From an uncultured Allobaculum sp. (GTDB lineage: Bacteria; Bacillota_I; Bacilli_A; Erysipelotrichales; Erysipelotrichaceae): a stretch of DNA of 40,375 bases. Within the stretch, counting starts at the first letter, position 1; each line of letters starts with the position of its first letter. Shown here piece after piece: positions 40,374 through 40,375 of this stretch. Location: positions 1 to 40,375 of the forward strand of contig CAJTVE010000022.1 of NCBI GenBank assembly GCA_910579655.1, given 5' to 3'. Under the pieces are notes generated by a model. That model ran no database searches and had not been told where the DNA came from. It worked only from the letters and a program-made list of their open reading frames with translations. A program made the translations under genes and the position numbers.

Positions 40374-40375
40374 GA

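Overview
The window looks like a chromosomal segment of a low-to-mid GC Bacillota (Firmicutes) species, probably a host-associated anaerobe of the Lachnospiraceae/Erysipelotrichaceae kind. The reasons are AGGAGG-type ribosome sites on almost every gene, a tRNA-His T-box leader, a BlaI/M56 regulatory pair, an Aquifex-type aconitase with a eukaryote-like NADP isocitrate dehydrogenase, and a secreted protein with DUF5648-type repeats. The exact taxon cannot be fixed from this sequence. No rRNA, tRNA, CRISPR array or prophage was seen. The only mobile-element trace is a truncated IS1634-like transposase.

Layout. 1-2.2 kb: a lipoprotein glycoside hydrolase of family 3 and a small membrane protein. 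2.3-4.7 kb (minus): a BlaI-like repressor and an M56 (BlaR1-like) membrane metalloprotease with its operators. 4.8-8.8 kb (minus): a complete iron-siderophore type ABC importer (binding lipoprotein, two FecCD permeases, ATPase) behind a DtxR-like dyad. 9.2-10.6 kb: three small genes. 10.6-17.9 kb: isocitrate dehydrogenase, citrate synthase and aconitase, the oxidative half of the TCA cycle that leads to 2-oxoglutarate and glutamate; they are separate transcripts interleaved with two unknown genes and the transposase relic. 18.2-19.9 kb: a membrane protein and a HAD-IIB phosphatase. 19.9-28.6 kb: a histidine biosynthesis operon, promoter - T-box - hisZGDC - (470-bp gap) - hisBHAFIE - terminator. 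29.0-30.3 kb: a secreted three-repeat protein. 30.3-32.2 kb: long intergenic stretches around one small membrane protein. 32.2-36.4 kb: an OmpR-type response regulator and a sensor kinase with an exceptional 420-residue tail. 36.7-38.9 kb: murI and an M18 aminopeptidase. 39.1-40.0 kb: a membrane-anchored GH25 muramidase. 40.0-40.4 kb: a gene-free but strongly structured region with promoters, nested hairpins and a terminator.

How the genes work together. The three TCA enzymes make 2-oxoglutarate from acetyl-CoA and oxaloacetate. The his operon makes histidine from PRPP and ATP and appears to be switched on by uncharged tRNA-His: the specifier codon is CAC and the T-box bulge UGGG matches the unusual C73 discriminator of tRNA-His. 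GH3 (NagZ-like), MurI and GH25 all touch peptidoglycan, and the BlaI/M56 pair and the two-component system are envelope sensors, so cell-wall turnover and sensing is a second theme.

The most unusual items are the 40.1-40.4 kb structured transcript candidate, the long disordered tail on the sensor kinase, the M56 protein whose last membrane segment looks like an internal lipoprotein signal, and a recurring habit of short (10-17 bp) tandem duplications in non-essential sequence. Start sites were moved from the longest frame in several genes where a ribosome site decides it.
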